Shown: positions 9,371-17,697, numbered from the stretch's first letter. The stretch is DNA of 57,683 bases from Oscillospiraceae bacterium (GCA_902795345.1 CADBKO010000024.1:1-57683), one strand, 5' to 3'. Program-made: numbers and translations. The notes: a model not told the origin generated them from the letters alone.

Positions 9371-10090
9371 TCATTCTCCTTTATCCTGTTCAAGTAACTT
9401 GGTTTGATCGTGATTCAGTTTTGCCAGCCGTTCCCGCTCCGCCTGGCTCAGGCGGAGGTAGACGGGCTCCGGTTCGCCCCAGGCCTCCTGCGGGGCGCGG
9501 GCAGCCGCCAGGGCGACGCCCCACGCGCTCTGGATGCGCACGTTCTCCGGGGCCAGGGTATAGGCCATGCCCGCTTCTTCCAGGGCTTTCGCCGTGATGC
9601 CGGCCCCGTCCCCCAGCAGGACGGGGGCTTCCGGCAGGTCCGCCAGCAGCTCCGCCAGGGAGATCGCCCGGTCCTCCCGCAGGCGTTGAAGGCTCTCCCC
9701 CTCCGCCCGGAACAGGGCGTTGTAGACCTGGCCCCGGCGGGCGTCCATGCAGCAGCAGAGGAGCTTCCCCTCCAGGTGGGCGGCCTGCCAGGCCATGGCT
9801 TCCAGGGTGGAGACGCCGCAGCAGGGCTTGTCCAGGCCCCAGCTGAGGCCCTTGGCCGTCGCCACGCCGATGCGCACCCCGGTGAAGGAGCCGGGGCCAC
9901 GGGCCACGGCGATCAGGTCCACCTCCGACAGGGGGACGGCGCAGCCCTTCAGCAGGTTTTCCGCCATGGGCAGCAGGGTCTCGGAATGGGTGAGGCCGCA
10001 ATTGAGCAAATAAAGGCCCACGCACTTCCCATCTTCCCAAAGGGCGGCGGAAGCGGCCAGGGCGGAGGATTCCAAAGCCAGTATCTTCAT
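9371..10090 (-). CDS. tsaB: tRNA threonylcarbamoyladenosine biosynthesis protein TsaB
   Basis: An ASKHA-fold partner of TsaD in tRNA t6A37 formation, about 239 residues. Family motifs are MKILALESS at the N-terminus, the SETLLPM stretch and [21 protein letters not shown]. The ATG at 10090 overlaps the tsaE stop by 4 nt (ATGA). The open frame extends further upstream into tsaE, but that extension is out-of-frame tsaE sequence and is not used. Confidence 0.94.
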   Translation of the reverse strand: MKILALESSALAASAALWEDGKCVGLYLLNCGLTHSETLLPMAENLLKGCAVPLSEVDLIAVARGPGSFTGVRIGVATAKGLSWGLDKPCCGVSTLEAMAWQAAHLEGKLLCCCMDARRGQVYNALFRAEGESLQRLREDRAISLAELLADLPEAPVLLGDGAGITAKALEEAGMAYTLAPENVRIQSAWGVALAAARAPQEAWGEPEPVYLRLSQAERERLAKLNHDQTKLLEQDKGE

Positions 10091-10503
10091 AGCATGCCCT
10101 CGACGCGGATGGACCGTTCGCTGTCGCTCAGACGCGAAATGGTCACCCGCACCGCGTCCTCCGGCAGGGCATCCTCGATCCGTTCGCTCCATTCGGTGAC
10201 GCAGATGCCGTTCCGGTCCAGATAATCCTCCCAGCCGATGCCGTAGAGCTCCTCGGCATTTTTCAGCCGGTACATATCGAAATGGAACAGCGCCGGGTCC
10301 CCGGGGTACTCGTTGACGATGGTGAAAGTGGGGCTGGAGACGCTCTCCCGGATATCCAGGCCCCGGGCCATGCCCCGGACGAAGGCGGTCTTACCCGCTC
10401 CCAGATCCCCATAGAGGGCTACCACGGCCCCGGCGCGGAGGCACTTGGCCAGCCGCTCCCCCAGAGCCTCGGTCTCCGCCTCGGAATTTGTCTTCACGAT
10501 CAT
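10087..10503 (-). CDS. tsaE: tRNA threonylcarbamoyladenosine biosynthesis ATPase TsaE
   Basis: A 138-residue P-loop ATPase needed for turnover of the TsaB-TsaD complex in t6A synthesis. Walker A is GDLGAGKTAFVRGMA, followed by SPTFTIVNEYPG and the FHFDMYRL segment, all characteristic. It is the first gene of the long minus-strand operon, with a promoter 55-85 nt upstream. Confidence 0.95.
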   Translation of the reverse strand: MIVKTNSEAETEALGERLAKCLRAGAVVALYGDLGAGKTAFVRGMARGLDIRESVSSPTFTIVNEYPGDPALFHFDMYRLKNAEELYGIGWEDYLDRNGICVTEWSERIEDALPEDAVRVTISRLSDSERSIRVEGML

Positions 10504-10557
10504 CTGCCCGTTCCCCTTCTCTGCCGTCGGGCCCTACCCGGCCCATGATATCAAGGT

Positions 10558-10586
10558 AGTATATCACGGCGAAGTGTTCATTTCAA
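10558..10586 (-). promoter_or_regulatory. Sigma-A-type promoter of the tsaE operon
   Basis: On the minus strand TTGAAA (10586-10581), a 17-nt spacer and TATACT (10563-10558) form a near-consensus promoter. It diverges from the rodA promoter. The roughly 55-nt leader shows no strong structure. Confidence 0.8.
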
Positions 10587-10619
10587 TATTTCCGGGTCGG
10601 AATCGGGGAAAATAGCCTG

Positions 10620-10648
10620 TTGTCATTCCCAAGGAAAAATGCTAGAAT
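10620..10648 (+). promoter_or_regulatory. Sigma-A-type promoter of rodA
   Basis: TTGTCA (10620-10625), a 17-nt spacer and TAGAAT (10643-10648) lie about 40 nt before the rodA start. Together with the divergent tsaE promoter this fills the 186-nt intergenic space. Confidence 0.75.
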
Positions 10649-10689
10649 CGGGACAGACTTTACAAGGAAAGGCGAAAGGAGGCGGAGGC

Positions 10690-11844
10690 ATGAAGCGGCT
10701 GGGAAAAATGACGGTCAATTATCTGCGCATGGCGGATACGCCCCTGTTGCTGCTCTGCATCGCCGCCTCCGTATTCGGCCTGGTCCTCATTTACAGCGCC
10801 ACCCGCTCCTATGAAAACGGGCGCTACATGCCGGTGCAGATCTTCGCGCTGGTCCTGGGCCTCGTGTTCTTCGTGGTCTTTTCCCTGATCGACACGGACG
10901 TGATCACAGACCGCTGGTATCTGCTGCTGGGCTTCAACCTTCTGCTGCTGGCAGCCCTGCGGTTATTCGGAGAGGCAGGCGATACGGGCAACCGCAGCTG
11001 GATCCGCTTCGGCGGCATCGGCATCCAGCCCTCGGAGGTGCTGAAGATCACCTTCATTCTCCTGCTGTCGCGGCAGATCACCCACCTGCAGGAGAGCAAA
11101 AAGGGCCTCAGCGGCTTTTTCTCCGCCGTATCCCTGGCCCTTCACTTCGCCCTGCTCTTCGGCGTCTATATCATCATCAGCGCGGATGCAGGCAACGCCC
11201 TGGTCTTCCTCATCATATTCGCCGCCATGTGCTTTGCCGGCGGATTGAATATTCTCTGGTTCCTGGCGGCCCTGGCCCTGGCGGCCCTGGCGGCCCCGGT
11301 GCTGTGGACGAGATTCCTCAGCCAGTATCAGCGGGACCGTATCCTGGCCCCCTATTTCCCCGATCTGGTGGACCCGGATGGGCTGGGCATCACCTGGCAG
11401 CCCCGGCAGAGCAAGATTGCCCTGGCCTCCGGCGGTCTCACCGGTCAGGGTTATCTCCATGGGGAACGGGCCCAGGGGGAAATGCTCCCCTTCAAGCATA
11501 CGGACTTCATCTTTTCCGTTGCCGGGGAGGAGCTGGGACTGGTGGGCTGCGCCGCGATCCTGCTGCTGATGACCCTCATCATCATCCGGGTACTCATGAC
11601 GGGGCTCCGCTCCGGCAGCCACCGGGACATGCTCCTCTGCGCCGGCTTCGCCGGGATGCTCACCTTCCAGGTCTTTGAAAACATCGGCATGTGCCTGGGC
11701 GTGACGCCGGTGGTGGGCATCACCCTCCCCTTCTTCAGCTACGGCGGCTCCTCCCTGGTGGCCTCCTTCGCCGCCATGGGGCTTGTATCCGGTGTCCGGC
11801 TGCGGCAAAAGGGCCGGGAGGACAGCCAGCGATTGTCGGGATAG
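10690..11844 (+). CDS. rodA: SEDS-family peptidoglycan glycosyltransferase (RodA/FtsW/SpoVE)
   Basis: A 384-residue polytopic membrane protein of the SEDS family, which polymerises lipid II during cell-wall growth. About ten hydrophobic segments are visible. Family motifs are NRSWIRFGGIGIQPSEVLK, FKHTDFIFSVAGEELG and ITLPFFSYGGSS. The ATG at 10690 is chosen because AAAGGAGG lies 7 nt upstream; upstream codons of the open frame overlap the promoter region. RodA is preferred over FtsW or SpoVE, but the family assignment is firmer than the paralogue. Confidence 0.88.
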   Translation: MKRLGKMTVNYLRMADTPLLLLCIAASVFGLVLIYSATRSYENGRYMPVQIFALVLGLVFFVVFSLIDTDVITDRWYLLLGFNLLLLAALRLFGEAGDTGNRSWIRFGGIGIQPSEVLKITFILLLSRQITHLQESKKGLSGFFSAVSLALHFALLFGVYIIISADAGNALVFLIIFAAMCFAGGLNILWFLAALALAALAAPVLWTRFLSQYQRDRILAPYFPDLVDPDGLGITWQPRQSKIALASGGLTGQGYLHGERAQGEMLPFKHTDFIFSVAGEELGLVGCAAILLLMTLIIIRVLMTGLRSGSHRDMLLCAGFAGMLTFQVFENIGMCLGVTPVVGITLPFFSYGGSSLVASFAAMGLVSGVRLRQKGREDSQRLSG

Positions 11845-11911
11845 CCGAACACTGCCGGTTTTTCGGTAGTTCCGCAGTTTCGCAGCAAAGGATTTGAAGG
11901 AGGCGGACCCC

Positions 11912-12355
11912 ATGTCGGAATCTGTGACGCTCACCAATATGTGCATGGTTTGCGACGGCAACAAGGTTTTGGTGCAGGATCGCCTTGACCCCGCCTGGCC
12001 GGGAATCACCTTTCCCGGCGGTCATGTGGAAGAAGGGGAATCCTTCACGGACGCGGTGATCCGGGAGGTATGGGAGGAAACCGGGCTCCGAATCTCCTCA
12101 CCCCGTCTGGTGGGCGTCAAGGATTGGTATACCGATCATACCCGCTATGTGGTGCTTTTTTACCGGGCGGACCGCTTCTCCGGCGTTCTTCATTCTTCGG
12201 AAGAAGGTGAGGTGCGGTAGGAAGCCCTGGCCGACCTCCCGAAGCTGCCCCTGGCCCCGGACATGGGGGACATGCTCCGGGTATTTCTGGAGGAGGACCT
12301 CAGCGAGTTTTATTATCGGATCGAGGACGGAAACTGGATCCAGGAGCTGAAATAA
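11912..12355 (+). pseudogene. NUDIX hydrolase interrupted by an in-frame TAG
   Basis: The frame encodes a NUDIX hydrolase with the Nudix box GGHVEEGESFTDAVIREVWEE and good initiation signals (AAGGAGG 8 nt before ATG 11912). It stops at TAG 12218-12220 after GEVR. The same frame then continues for 44 sense codons (EALADLPKLPLAPDMGDML...) to a TAA at 12353-12355, and this part reads as the normal C-terminal region of MutX-like enzymes. The position before EALADLP usually holds Trp, so a TGG-to-TAG change is the simplest explanation. The truncated 102-residue product keeps the Nudix box but lacks the last strand and helix. It follows rodA by 67 nt. Confidence 0.8.
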
Positions 12356-12402
12356 GGGGCAGTCCCCCCAGCGCGCGGACAACCGATGGCCCCTCCCCTA
12401 AA

Positions 12403-12441
12403 AGCGCCGCCGTGGGCAATTGCCCGCGGCGGCGCTCTTTT
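12403..12441. terminator. Bidirectional Rho-independent terminator
   Basis: A long palindrome (12403-12436) with core GGGCAATTGCCC has a T run on the plus side and a T run on the minus side. It closes the rodA-NUDIX unit on plus and the GNAT cassette on minus. Confidence 0.85.
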
Positions 12442-12455
12442 CATGGTATCGAATC

Positions 12456-13415
12456 TTATACTCTCTTTACCCAGGTAGTTTCATCATCGCCAAAGAGCAG
12501 TTCTCCAAAGGGTTTCCTTTCGCCTGTGTCTAAAAAGCCAAGTTTGCTGTGCAGCGCCTTAGACGCTGTATTGCTCTTCTCGATATAGGCGTAGATATAC
12601 TCGCTGCCGTTTGCCATTTGTGAAATGCGCTCCATGCCCTTACGGAGCATTTTATTCGCTATTCCGCGCCTGCGATGATCCTCCGCAACTACAAGATCGC
12701 CGATATACCAGTTGAGTAGGTCTTTTTCATTCTGCATGAAATTGACTGCACCGATAAGTCGCTCACAATCGAAGGCGGCAATCGTGAACCACTTCGCATT
12801 GTCCGGTTCGGTTATCGCTTGATGCTTCAGAAACCACATCAGAGCAGCCGTATTCTTCGGCAGCGGGTTTTGCAATCCGTATATTGCAAGTCTTGTATGG
12901 TCGGGCTTTGGATGCAGGCGGTCATAAGTCTCATATCGGATTCCTGTTATGGTATCAACGGAATAAACCTTCACAGGCCGGCCGTAATTGGTCAGATCAA
13001 GGCCAATCTCGTTAAAACCGTACTTTTCATAGTACCCGATATGATCGGTGGAAAGATATGCCGTATCATACCCCATTTCTCCTAGTACTGAACGGGCGTG
13101 ATTCAAGGCAGCTTCTCCATATCCCTTTCCACCGCGATAGTCGGGCTCGATAAACAGGGAAGCAATAAAAGGGGTTAATCCGGTGTGGACAGTTAGTCCA
13201 TCATGTGAGGTCAGCTGATAAAAGCCGATGATACCCGGAATCCCCTCATTGGAGCGATGCTCCATGATGACCCAGGTTTGAGGGAGACCATTTGCATGTA
13301 GACTTTCGTCAGCAATATCGGCAAAGCGGCTGAAAACCTGGTGCCACCTCTCACTGCAATACTCCTTTACTTTATCACAGAGAGCGGTGTTATCTTTTAC
13401 AGAGAGAAATATCAT
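12456..13415 (-). CDS. Tandem-domain GNAT acetyltransferase
   Basis: A 319-residue protein with two GNAT domains. The first (about 1-150) has the acetyl-CoA site EPDYRGGKGYGEAALNHA, and the second (about 165-310) has VAEDHRRRGIANKMLRKGM and SKLGFLDTGERKPF. Such two-domain forms occur among antibiotic- and small-molecule-modifying acetyltransferases, but the substrate cannot be told here. Its ATG overlaps the stop of the preceding GNAT gene by 4 nt. Base composition is clearly lower in GC than the flanking housekeeping genes, suggesting horizontal acquisition together with the upstream gene and its leader. Confidence 0.8.
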   Translation of the reverse strand: MIFLSVKDNTALCDKVKEYCSERWHQVFSRFADIADESLHANGLPQTWVIMEHRSNEGIPGIIGFYQLTSHDGLTVHTGLTPFIASLFIEPDYRGGKGYGEAALNHARSVLGEMGYDTAYLSTDHIGYYEKYGFNEIGLDLTNYGRPVKVYSVDTITGIRYETYDRLHPKPDHTRLAIYGLQNPLPKNTAALMWFLKHQAITEPDNAKWFTIAAFDCERLIGAVNFMQNEKDLLNWYIGDLVVAEDHRRRGIANKMLRKGMERISQMANGSEYIYAYIEKSNTASKALHSKLGFLDTGERKPFGELLFGDDETTWVKRV

Positions 13416-13885
13416 CGGTATGCCACCCCTCTCTCCGCCAGGTCCTTGACATAGACGCTCTGCTGATTGGCAGCCCTGATGGCTCTGGTTTTCACATATC
13501 CGCGCTCTGTATAGAATTCATTCGCGCTTTCCGTGGTCAGAATCGCTTGTGAAAGGCCCTTTTCAAGGAAGTACTTCTCTGTAAGCTCCAATAGCTGAGT
13601 GCCGATACCCAAACCGCGATGGTCCTCATCAATCCAAAACTCACGTATAAAGCCCAGTCTTTGCGTGAAAAACCAGCTGTTGAGTTCTATTTCAGTAAAT
13701 TGCAGAAAGCCAATTGCCCGGTCATTTTCAATGGCAAGAAATGCCGTGTTCTCGCCGCTGTTCATTTCTTCCCATAGTCCGTCCCAGTCTGTAACTGTTA
13801 TTTCAAGTTCGTTAAAATACTTATGAAAGGCAGCTTGAAATAATGGTTCCGAGAAGTCGTCGATCTTTTTGATTTGTATTTCCAT
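13412..13885 (-). CDS. GNAT acetyltransferase, first gene of an attenuator-controlled cassette
   Basis: A 157-residue GNAT enzyme with the acetyl-CoA loop IDEDHRGLGIGTQLLELTEKY and a C-terminal ESANEFYTERGYVKT. The start at 13885 has AAGGAG 5 nt upstream. The transcript begins at a consensus promoter (14060-14088) and passes an 18-codon leader ORF and a terminator hairpin before this gene. That layout is typical of inducible resistance genes, so a role in detoxifying a translation-affecting compound is inferred but not shown. Low GC compared with neighbours. Confidence 0.82.
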   Translation of the reverse strand: MEIQIKKIDDFSEPLFQAAFHKYFNELEITVTDWDGLWEEMNSGENTAFLAIENDRAIGFLQFTEIELNSWFFTQRLGFIREFWIDEDHRGLGIGTQLLELTEKYFLEKGLSQAILTTESANEFYTERGYVKTRAIRAANQQSVYVKDLAERGVAYR

Positions 13886-13897
13886 GAAAGCTCCTTA

Positions 13898-13974
13898 ATG
13901 CAGCCAAATAAAAAAGTGTTCCCGATAACGAGAACACTTGGATTTCATTCTGCCTTTTCAGTCGTTGGCTGCAT
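13898..13974 (-). promoter_or_regulatory. Attenuator: 10-bp arms enclosing an intrinsic terminator
   Basis: On the minus strand ATGCAGCCAA (13974-13965), just after the leader ORF, is perfectly complementary to TTGGCTGCAT (13907-13898), just before the GNAT Shine-Dalgarno. Between them lies a Rho-independent terminator. Further upstream GGTGAATGAT (14040-14031, leader start region) is complementary to ATCATTCACC (13996-13987, end of the leader ORF). Ribosome position on the leader could therefore change which helices form. Confidence 0.7.
13906..13939 (-). terminator. Leader terminator hairpin of the GNAT cassette
   Basis: On the minus strand AAGTGTTC pairs with GAACACTT (13939-13932 with 13921-13914) and extends inward to 11 bp with a TTAT loop. 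A T-rich run follows at once. It sits between the leader peptide and the GNAT gene, so most transcripts would stop here unless termination is prevented. Confidence 0.85.
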
Positions 13975-14030
13975 CACGCTGCATGAGGTGAATGATTGAT
14001 ATTCTCATTTCGGGTTTTCAGTTTTTTCAT
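13974..14030 (-). CDS. 18-residue leader peptide of the GNAT cassette
   Basis: The peptide MKKLKTRNENINHSPHAA starts at ATG 14030 with AGGTG at suitable distance and ends at TGA 13974-13976. It lies between the promoter and the terminator hairpin. Its beginning and end are complementary at RNA level (10 nt each). This is the architecture of drug-sensing leader peptides controlling resistance genes, although the sequence matches no leader I can name. Translation is inferred from the signals. Confidence 0.65.
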   Translation of the reverse strand: MKKLKTRNENINHSPHAA

Positions 14031-14059
14031 ATCATTCACCTGCCTTTCTATGCTGATAA

Positions 14060-14088
14060 ATTGTATCATCCGGCAAATCGTTTGTCAA
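14060..14088 (-). promoter_or_regulatory. Consensus promoter of the GNAT cassette
   Basis: On the minus strand TTGACA (14088-14083), a 17-nt spacer and TACAAT (14065-14060). This is one of the best promoter matches in the window. Its -35 and spacer lie inside the last codons of the VbhA-like antitoxin gene. Confidence 0.85.
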
Positions 14089-14302
14089 TTGTCTGTACCT
14101 TTTTCTGAAAGGTTCCGGCAGTCCCCCCATACGGGACGCCGCTGTGGGCAGCTGCCTTCAGCTGCTTCAAATAGCCCTGAAGCGTTGTTCTTCCTTCCAT
14201 GATATCCTCAAGGATCTTAAAATCGGATTCGCTGAGGGGCAGTCCCTCGATGGCAGAGGAAGCAGCCGCATTGTCCAGCGCCTGACGGGTCACATCATCC
14301 AT
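14066..14302 (-). CDS. VbhA-like (Fic-inhibitory) antitoxin, apparently orphan
   Basis: A 78-residue protein. Residues about 10-50 match the small VbhA-type antitoxin domain: ASSAIEGLPLSE contains the Fic inhibitory motif S-x-x-x-E-G, followed by DFKILEDIMEGRTTLQGYLK. Such proteins block the ATP site of a Fic AMP-transferase toxin normally encoded just downstream. No Fic gene follows; the GNAT cassette begins within its 3' end. A GGGAGGGG ribosome-binding site precedes the ATG. The last 25-30 residues have no counterpart I recognise and may come from a junction. Confidence 0.65.
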   Translation of the reverse strand: MDDVTRQALDNAAASSAIEGLPLSESDFKILEDIMEGRTTLQGYLKQLKAAAHSGVPYGGTAGTFQKKVQTIDKRFAG

Positions 14303-14325
14303 GGCGATCCCCTCCCTTTGAACAG

Positions 14326-14354
14326 AATATAACGCAGTTTACGTGAAAATACAA
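14326..14354 (-). promoter_or_regulatory. Probable promoter of the VbhA-like antitoxin
   Basis: TTGTAT (14354-14349), a 17-nt spacer and TATATT (14331-14326) on the minus strand, about 25 nt before the antitoxin ATG. Confidence 0.6.
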
Positions 14355-14390
14355 CAAAGCGCCAACAAGCAAAATGCCCCATCGCACAGC

Positions 14391-14430
14391 AAAGCCCGCC
14401 GGACAGGAGTTTTCCTGCCCGGCGGGCTTT
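14391..14430. terminator. Terminator downstream of the ribosomal operon
   Basis: AAAGCCCGCCGG (14391-14402) pairs with CCGGCGGGCTTT (14419-14430), continued by CAGGA/TCCTG around a GTTT loop, giving 17 bp with one mismatch. It is about 175 nt past the rplQ stop and probably ends the S10-spc-alpha transcript. Confidence 0.75.
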
Positions 14431-14462
14431 CACAATTCGATTGCCTTGCAAAGTTCGCCTCT

Positions 14463-14604
14463 TCAAAATGGAAGCCCCGCTTCCATTTTGAGAAGGACTT
14501 TTCGCCGGAATCTTCGAGCATCCTCGCGCGCGAGGGCCCCGCGTCGGGACGCGTGCGGTCCGATTGCTCTGCGCGGATGGGAGGCATTCCGGCGAATAAG
14601 GACG
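14463..14604 (-). repeat. Dispersed palindromic element, copy B, with adjacent hairpin
   Basis: On the minus strand this starts on the base after the rplQ stop with CGTCCTTATTCGCCGGAA. The end TTCGCCGGAAT (14499-14509) is an 11-bp inverted repeat of ATTCCGGCGAA (14586-14596 region). Inner blocks match copy C at 52911: CGCxGCAxAGCAATxGGAxCGCACGC and GATGCTyGrAGATTCCGG. A separate perfect 12-bp hairpin (14463-14474 with 14480-14491) follows. The 174 nt between rplQ and the terminator hold no gene. Confidence 0.65.
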
Positions 14605-15036
14605 TTACTCCGCCTTCTTGGTGCGCTTGGCAGCCTTGGCAGCCTCTTCGGCGGCCTTCTTGGCGGCATCGTCGGCCTCGGCGATCTTATCCTCGTCCAC
14701 CAGGGCGATGATGGCCATCTCGGCGGCGTCGCCGCGGCGAGTGCCCAGCCGCATGATGCGGGTGTAGCCGCCGTTGCGGTTGGCATAGATGGGAGCAAGG
14801 ATCTTGAAAACGCGGTTGGCGGTATCTTCCTTGGTGATGAAGGACAGGGCCTGGCGGTAGGAGGCCAGGGTGTTCTTCTTGCCCAGGGTTATCATTTTCT
14901 CGGCCAGCGGCCGCACAGCCTTGGCTCTGTCGATGGTGGTCTCCAGCTTCCCGTAGGTCAGAAGATCGGTCACCTGCTGACGGAGCATAGCCATACGCTG
15001 ATCGGTCGGCTTCCCGAGCTTGGTTTTAAGGGGCAT
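14605..15036 (-). CDS. rplQ: 50S ribosomal protein L17
   Basis: A 143-residue protein at the end of the alpha cluster. The L17 core is clear ([44 protein letters not shown]). The N-terminus is [14 protein letters not shown] rather than the usual MxxRKLGR, and a Lys/Ala/Glu-rich helical tail of about 25 residues extends past the core. It is 13 nt after rpoA and is the last gene of the ribosomal transcript; palindromic element copy B begins at its stop codon. Confidence 0.96.
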   Translation of the reverse strand: MPLKTKLGKPTDQRMAMLRQQVTDLLTYGKLETTIDRAKAVRPLAEKMITLGKKNTLASYRQALSFITKEDTANRVFKILAPIYANRNGGYTRIMRLGTRRGDAAEMAIIALVDEDKIAEADDAAKKAAEEAAKAAKRTKKAE

Positions 15037-15049
15037 TTTGTTTTCCTCC

Positions 15050-16000
15050 TCAATTATTGTCGTCGCTGGCGAGAGACAAGCCCATCATAGTCAGCTTGTG
15101 GATGACTTCCTCCAGGGACTTCCGGCCCAGGTTCCGGACCTTCATCATGTCGTCCTCCGTGCGGGAGATCAGATCCTCCACGGTGTTGATGTTGGCGCGC
15201 TTCAGGCAGTTGAAGCTGCGGACCGACAGGTCCAGCTCCTCCACCGTCATCTCCAGCACCTTGTCCCGCTGGGTCTCCGCCTTCTCCACCACGGTGGACT
15301 TGTTGGTCAGGTTCTCGCTCAGGTCGGTGAACAGGGCGAAGTGATCGCAGAGGATCTTCGCGCCCATGCTGATCGCATCCCGGGCGGAGATGGTCCGGTC
15401 CGTCCAGACCTCGATGGTCAGCTTGTCATAGTCGGTCATATTGCCCACGCGGGTATTCTCCACGGAGTAGTTGACCTTCAGCACCGGCGTGTAAATGCTG
15501 TCCACGGGGATGACGCCGATGACCGTCTGCGCAGGCTTGTTCCGGTCCGCGCTGACATAGCCCCGGCCCTTGCTGATGGTCATCTCCATGTTCAGCACGG
15601 CATCCGGCCCCAACGTTGCGATGTGCAGGTCCTTGTTGAGGATCTCCACCTCGCCGTCCGTCTTGATGTCGCCGGCGGTGACTTCACATTCGCCGCTGGC
15701 CTCGATATAGACGGTCTTGGTGCCTTCACAGTGAAGTCTCGCAATGATGCTCTTGATATTGAGGACGATCTCGGTCACGTCCTCCTTCACGCCGGGGATC
15801 GTCGAAAACTCGTGGGCCACCCCTGCGATCTTCACGGAGGTGACGGCGGTGCCCTCCAGAGAGGAGAGCAGCATCCGGCGCAGAGAGTTGCCTAAAGTCG
15901 TTCCATATCCGCGTTCCAGCGGTTCCACCACGAACTTTCCGTAGGAATCGTCACCGGGAGTCTCGATACATTCGATGCGCGGCTTTTCAATTTCTACCAT
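15050..16000 (-). CDS. rpoA: DNA-directed RNA polymerase alpha subunit
   Basis: A 316-residue alpha subunit. The N-terminal assembly domain carries [22 protein letters not shown], and the C-terminal DNA- and activator-binding domain carries [20 protein letters not shown] and the [10 protein letters not shown] helix. Normal length and order (rpsD-rpoA-rplQ). It is separated from rpsD by 90 nt with no obvious ORF or strong hairpin. Confidence 0.98.
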   Translation of the reverse strand: MVEIEKPRIECIETPGDDSYGKFVVEPLERGYGTTLGNSLRRMLLSSLEGTAVTSVKIAGVAHEFSTIPGVKEDVTEIVLNIKSIIARLHCEGTKTVYIEASGECEVTAGDIKTDGEVEILNKDLHIATLGPDAVLNMEMTISKGRGYVSADRNKPAQTVIGVIPVDSIYTPVLKVNYSVENTRVGNMTDYDKLTIEVWTDRTISARDAISMGAKILCDHFALFTDLSENLTNKSTVVEKAETQRDKVLEMTVEELDLSVRSFNCLKRANINTVEDLISRTEDDMMKVRNLGRKSLEEVIHKLTMMGLSLASDDNN

Positions 16001-16090
16001 TTAGTACCCTCCTATTCTTCTGCCGCCCGCAGCAGCCGACCGCGGGAGGCCCTGTGATCTCAGCTTACCTTTATGAGGGCGTCGTGTGTG

Positions 16091-16717
16091 TTACTTGGAA
16101 TACAGCTCGACGATGAGGTGCTCTTCGATGGGCAGGTCGATATCGCTCTTCTGAGGCACGCCCACCACCTTGGCCACCAGGTTGTCCCGGTCATACTCCA
16201 GCCACTGGGGAGGCTGACGGAAGGCATTGGCCTCCACGTTCTGCTTCAGCTTCTCCAGGTCCCGGCTGCCCTGGGCGATGGCGATCACCATGCCGGGCTT
16301 CACCAGGAAGGAGGGGATATTGACCTTGCGGCCGTTGACGGTGAAATGCGCGTGGGTCACCAGCTGCCGCGCCTCGGGGCGGGACATGGCGAAGCCCAGG
16401 CGATAGACCACGTTGTCCAGACGGCTCTCGCACAGCGCCAGCAGGTTCTCACCAGTCTGGCCCTTGCTCTGGACGGCCATCTCGTAGTACTTGTGGAACT
16501 GGCTCTCCAGCAGACCGTAATACCGCTTCGCCTTCTGCTTCTCGCGCAGCTGCTGGCCGTATTCGGAGGTCTTGCTGCGGCCCTGGCCGTGCATGCCGGG
16601 GGCATAGGCGCGGCGCTCCAGGGCGCACTTCTCGGTATAGCATCTGTCGCCCTTCAGAAAGAGCTTCTGGCCCTCTCTGCGGCACAGACGGCAAACGGCG
16701 TCGTTATATCTTGCCAT
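16091..16717 (-). CDS. rpsD: 30S ribosomal protein S4 (zinc-binding form)
   Basis: A 208-residue primary 16S rRNA-binding protein. It keeps the N-terminal cysteine cluster ([18 protein letters not shown], then EKC), the C+ zinc form. The S4 RNA-binding domain around residues 95-160 is intact ([20 protein letters not shown]). It lies between rpsK and rpoA. S4 often regulates its own operon, but no S4 leader is evident in the 21-nt gap upstream. Confidence 0.97.
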   Translation of the reverse strand: MARYNDAVCRLCRREGQKLFLKGDRCYTEKCALERRAYAPGMHGQGRSKTSEYGQQLREKQKAKRYYGLLESQFHKYYEMAVQSKGQTGENLLALCESRLDNVVYRLGFAMSRPEARQLVTHAHFTVNGRKVNIPSFLVKPGMVIAIAQGSRDLEKLKQNVEANAFRQPPQWLEYDRDNLVAKVVGVPQKSDIDLPIEEHLIVELYSK

Positions 16718-16738
16718 AGTTCGTTTCCTCCTGTTCCA

Positions 16739-17149
16739 TCAGACGCGGCGCCGTTTGGGCGGGCGGCATCCATTGTGGGGGATCGGGGTCACGTCCTTGA
16801 TCATCTGCACTTCCAGCCCGGCGCTCTGCAGGGCGCGGATGGCAGCTTCACGGCCCTGGCCGGGGCCCTTGACGTAGACTTCCACCTGCTTCAGACCATG
16901 CTCCATGGCAGCGCGGGCAGCCGTCTCAGCGGCGGTCTGCGCAGCAAAGGGCGTGGACTTTCTGCTGCCGCGGAAACCCATGCCGCCGGCAGAGGCCCAG
17001 GAGATGGCGTTGCCCTGCAGGTCGGTGATGGTGACCATGGTGTTGTTGAAGGAGGAGCGGATATGCACCGCGCCCTTCTCGATGTTCTTGCGCTCGCGGC
17101 GCTTCGTGCGGACACGGGCGGCGCCTTTCGCGTTCTTAGCGGTAGCCAT
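16739..17149 (-). CDS. rpsK: 30S ribosomal protein S11
   Basis: A 136-residue S11 with the conserved core [20 protein letters not shown] and the C-terminal [17 protein letters not shown] basic N-terminal extension (about 20 residues, [15 protein letters not shown]) is typical of Firmicutes. It lies 16 nt after rpsM. Confidence 0.97.
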   Translation of the reverse strand: MATAKNAKGAARVRTKRRERKNIEKGAVHIRSSFNNTMVTITDLQGNAISWASAGGMGFRGSRKSTPFAAQTAAETAARAAMEHGLKQVEVYVKGPGQGREAAIRALQSAGLEVQMIKDVTPIPHNGCRPPKRRRV

Positions 17150-17165
17150 TTACTCTTCCCCTCCC

Positions 17166-17534
17166 TTACTTCTTCTTGTTCGCGATGGTGCGCTTCGGGC
17201 CCTTGCGGGTGCGGGCATTGGTCTTGCTCCGCTGGCCGCGGACGGGAAGGCCCCGGCGATGGCGCAGGCCGCGGTAGCTGCCGATCTCGGTCAGCCGCTT
17301 GATGTCCAGCGCCACGCTGCGGCGAAGGTCGCCCTCCACCACGTAATTCTTATCGATGCACTCTCTCAGCTGGGCTTCCTGCTGCTCGGTCAGATCCTTG
17401 ACCCGGAGATCAGGGCTGATGCCCGTGGCTTTCAGAATGTCGTTCGCACTCTTTCTGCCAATGCCGTAGACATAGGTGAGACCGATCTCAATGCGCTTTT
17501 CCTTGGGCAAATCAACACCGGCGATACGTGCCAT
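17166..17534 (-). CDS. rpsM: 30S ribosomal protein S13
   Basis: A 122-residue S13 beginning [14 protein letters not shown]; the basic C-terminal tail [18 protein letters not shown] is intact. The ATG at 17534 is preferred over an in-frame TTG nine bases upstream because it gives the family-standard N-terminus; the AAAGGA is 12-13 nt from this ATG, slightly long. Confidence 0.96.
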   Translation of the reverse strand: MARIAGVDLPKEKRIEIGLTYVYGIGRKSANDILKATGISPDLRVKDLTEQQEAQLRECIDKNYVVEGDLRRSVALDIKRLTEIGSYRGLRHRRGLPVRGQRSKTNARTRKGPKRTIANKKK

Positions 17535-17569
17535 ACTTGTCAATCAATCCTTTCTGCAAAACTCGGGAC

Positions 17570-17683
17570 TCAGCCCTGTCTCTGCTTGTGCTTGGGATTA
17601 TCGCAAATCACCATGACTCTTCCCTTGCGCTTGATGACTTTGCATTTTTCGCACATGGGCTTGACGGAAGGCCTGACTTTCAT
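17570..17683 (-). CDS. rpmJ: 50S ribosomal protein L36
   Basis: A 37-codon gene in the standard place between infA and rpsM. The product begins [17 protein letters not shown] and ends with a [11 protein letters not shown] segment. Cysteines at 11, 14 and 27 and the terminal His form the L36 zinc site, so this is the zinc-binding (C+) form. Confidence 0.96.
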   Translation of the reverse strand: MKVRPSVKPMCEKCKVIKRKGRVMVICDNPKHKQRQG

Positions 17684-17697
17684 TGCTTAACCTCCTA

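Noticed and set aside
9366..9393. Nine extra N-terminal residues for upp
   Set aside because: They overlap the end of tsaB, and the ATG at 9366 has a proper GGAG and the normal family length.
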